Shown here: in pieces, positions 63,095 through 64,000 of the stretch
Numbering within the stretch: the first letter of the stretch is position 1
Layout: every line of letters begins with the position of its first letter
Assembly: GCF_030068545.1 (NCBI RefSeq)
Contig: NZ_JASJOR010000011.1
Span: 62,001-126,000 of the forward strand
DNA from: Xanthocytophaga flava
GTDB taxonomy: Bacteria > Bacteroidota > Bacteroidia > Cytophagales > 172606-1
Direction: 5' to 3'
Length of the DNA: 64,000 bases
Translations under genes and position numbers: made by a program
The notes under the pieces: model-generated
What the model was told of the DNA's origin: nothing
Database searches by the model: none
Seen by the model: the letters and a program-made list of their open reading frames with translations, nothing else

Positions 63095-63610
63095 CTACTG
63101 TATTTTCAGATAACGTTCTTTTAAGATACTGATATGATGACGTTCATGACCTGCGATCATATAGAGAATAGCACGTACAGAAAGTTCTTTGCCATTAGCA
63201 TTGCCAATTTGTAAAAGAGCTGTTTCATCCAGATTGTCAAAAAGAAACAGGTTCGCATCTCTGACAGCGGAATATTCTGCCAGTAGGCTGACCAGGGTAC
63301 GACTGTCAAAGTGAGCTGTTTCTGTATATAAATTTTCATCAAATCCAGGCAGCGGTTGTTTTTCACCCCGGGCTATACATAGAACACGATAGGTGAAAAT
63401 ACGTTCTGTATCAATCATATGTCCAAGCATTTCCTTTATACTCCATTTGCCTTCTGCATACCGATAAGTGCTCTGTTCTTCTGAGAGAGTATGTACCAAT
63501 TGCCATACTTCTTTCTGTCTTAGTACATCAATAGCATTGTCTTCCGGAACAAGATTGATGTAACGGCTGGTGTACTCACTTTGAGGATACTCGTTAGGTT
63601 GTGGTTTCAT
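63095..63610 (-). CDS. DinB/YfiT-like metal-dependent four-helix protein
   Basis: 171 residues. The DinB_2 fold is supported by LVPEDNAIDVLRQKEVWQLV, the His of KWSIKEMLGHMIDTERIFTY, NLFLFDNLDETALLQIGNAN and a C-terminal YMIAGHERHHISILKERYL with the paired metal-ligand His residues. Such proteins are thiol transferases or hydrolases dependent on Zn or Ni; the exact activity is unknown. It starts a minus-strand run and lies 47 bases before panC. Confidence 0.88.
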   Translation of the reverse strand: MKPQPNEYPQSEYTSRYINLVPEDNAIDVLRQKEVWQLVHTLSEEQSTYRYAEGKWSIKEMLGHMIDTERIFTYRVLCIARGEKQPLPGFDENLYTETAHFDSRTLVSLLAEYSAVRDANLFLFDNLDETALLQIGNANGKELSVRAILYMIAGHERHHISILKERYLKIQ

Positions 63611-63651
63611 AGATATTTAGAAGTGGATGTGGATAATGAGGTTGAAAACAG

Positions 63652-63693
63652 TAACATTCTGCCAGGCAATTAAATATGCCCGACAGAATGTTA
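63652..63693 (-). terminator. Terminator of the GH92 gene
   Basis: TAACATTCTG (63652-63661) pairs with CAGAATGTTA (63684-63693), with inner GGCA/GCC pairing. The minus strand has only a short T tract. It lies about 28 bases after the GH92 stop. Confidence 0.6.
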
Positions 63694-63721
63694 TATATAA
63701 TTGATTCAGTTATGAAAGAAC

Positions 63722-64000
63722 TTATTTCTTGGCAGATACAGAGAATGGAAGTTGCTCTGGCTTAGTTCCTCTCTGCTGATTAGGAGTATTAGACATATCA
63801 AGCTTCAGTGTGCCACCTTGCAGAATGTCACTGTGTTTGATAAATGTGTTGTTATACTCCTGTCCATTCAACTGACAATTCTGAATGTATACATTGTTAT
63901 CGCTGTTGCCTGGTGCTTCAATGGTAAAGGTTTTACCATTTTCCAGGTGCATACTTACCTTACGGAACAACGGACTTCCCAATACATACTCCTGTGTACC
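63722..64000 (-). CDS. GH92 alpha-mannosidase, C-terminal end (cut by window edge)
   Basis: The frame is open through the right edge (ending GTQEYVLGSPLFRK at 63959-64000), so only the last 92 residues are seen. LGSPLFRKVSMHLENGKTF, then NVYIQNCQLNGQEYNNTFIK and HSDILQGGTLKLDMSNTPN are the conserved C-terminal blocks of glycoside hydrolase family 92, which cleaves alpha-1,2 and related mannosides and is exported in Bacteroidota. It is the last gene before the DinB gene, with a hairpin between them. The catalytic part is outside the window. Confidence 0.88.
   Translation of the reverse strand, partial: GTQEYVLGSPLFRKVSMHLENGKTFTIEAPGNSDNNVYIQNCQLNGQEYNNTFIKHSDILQGGTLKLDMSNTPNQQRGTKPEQLPFSVSAKK

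Noticed and set aside
1..64000. tRNA, rRNA, CRISPR arrays, insertion sequences, prophage genes
   Set aside because: None recognised: no TpsiC-like GGTTCGAATCC stems, no regularly spaced repeats, no transposase or integrase motifs.

Overview
This window comes from the chromosome of a Bacteroidota bacterium, most likely of the order Cytophagales. The evidence is a base composition near 40% GC by eye, three TonB-dependent receptors, a DUF4249 lipoprotein, a protein with a type IX secretion (type B) C-terminal domain, many SPII lipoproteins, and several copies of the Bacteroidota -7 promoter box TAnnTTTG. No rRNA, tRNA, insertion sequence, prophage or CRISPR array was seen.

Layout. 1-8820: a lipoprotein, a FecA-like TonB receptor with a small membrane-protein partner, a DMT transporter and a formylglycine-enzyme-fold protein, separated by unusually long and structured non-coding stretches. 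8867-15222 (minus): a metal-uptake type cluster of small CxxxC protein, TonB receptor, PepSY membrane protein, His-rich lipoprotein and SCO1, followed upstream by a group III truncated haemoglobin. 15361-21759 (minus): a TonB receptor, DUF4249, MG2-like cell-surface module. 21954-25856 (plus): a secreted protein of unknown role, then an ECF sigma factor, a putative anti-sigma factor and an outer-membrane protein. 25923-27809: a T9SS cargo protein. 28320-36118 (plus): biotin carboxylase, a DUF1080/PA14 hydrolase with a secreted haem c glucose-dehydrogenase-like partner, a lipase-META fusion and a lipoprotein. 36198-40496: a LysR-controlled divergent EamA exporter and small conserved genes, ending with a response regulator that follows a 1420-residue hybrid histidine kinase. 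44948-55656: mostly housekeeping and envelope genes (miaA, a LemA-like gene, pfkA, a YfhO membrane protein, a ferredoxin reductase, a YugP-type protease, an rfaE2-like gene and a flippase-like membrane protein), with a bacterial pentameric ligand-gated ion channel among them. 55866-60668 (minus): a complete TetR-TolC-EmrA-EmrB efflux operon with tandem operator palindromes in front of it. 60950-63610 (minus): pantothenate genes panC and panD with a HAD phosphatase between them and a DinB-fold protein upstream. 63722 to the edge: the C-terminus of a GH92 alpha-mannosidase.

Most of the window is recognisable. The best candidates for new biology are the TonB/PepSY/His-rich lipoprotein/SCO1 cluster (inferred copper acquisition and delivery), the ligand-gated channel, the TonB-DUF4249-MG2 module, and several structured non-coding regions: a 115-bp inverted-repeat element at 6015, palindrome clusters at 7601-7803, and an orphan strong terminator at 2478.
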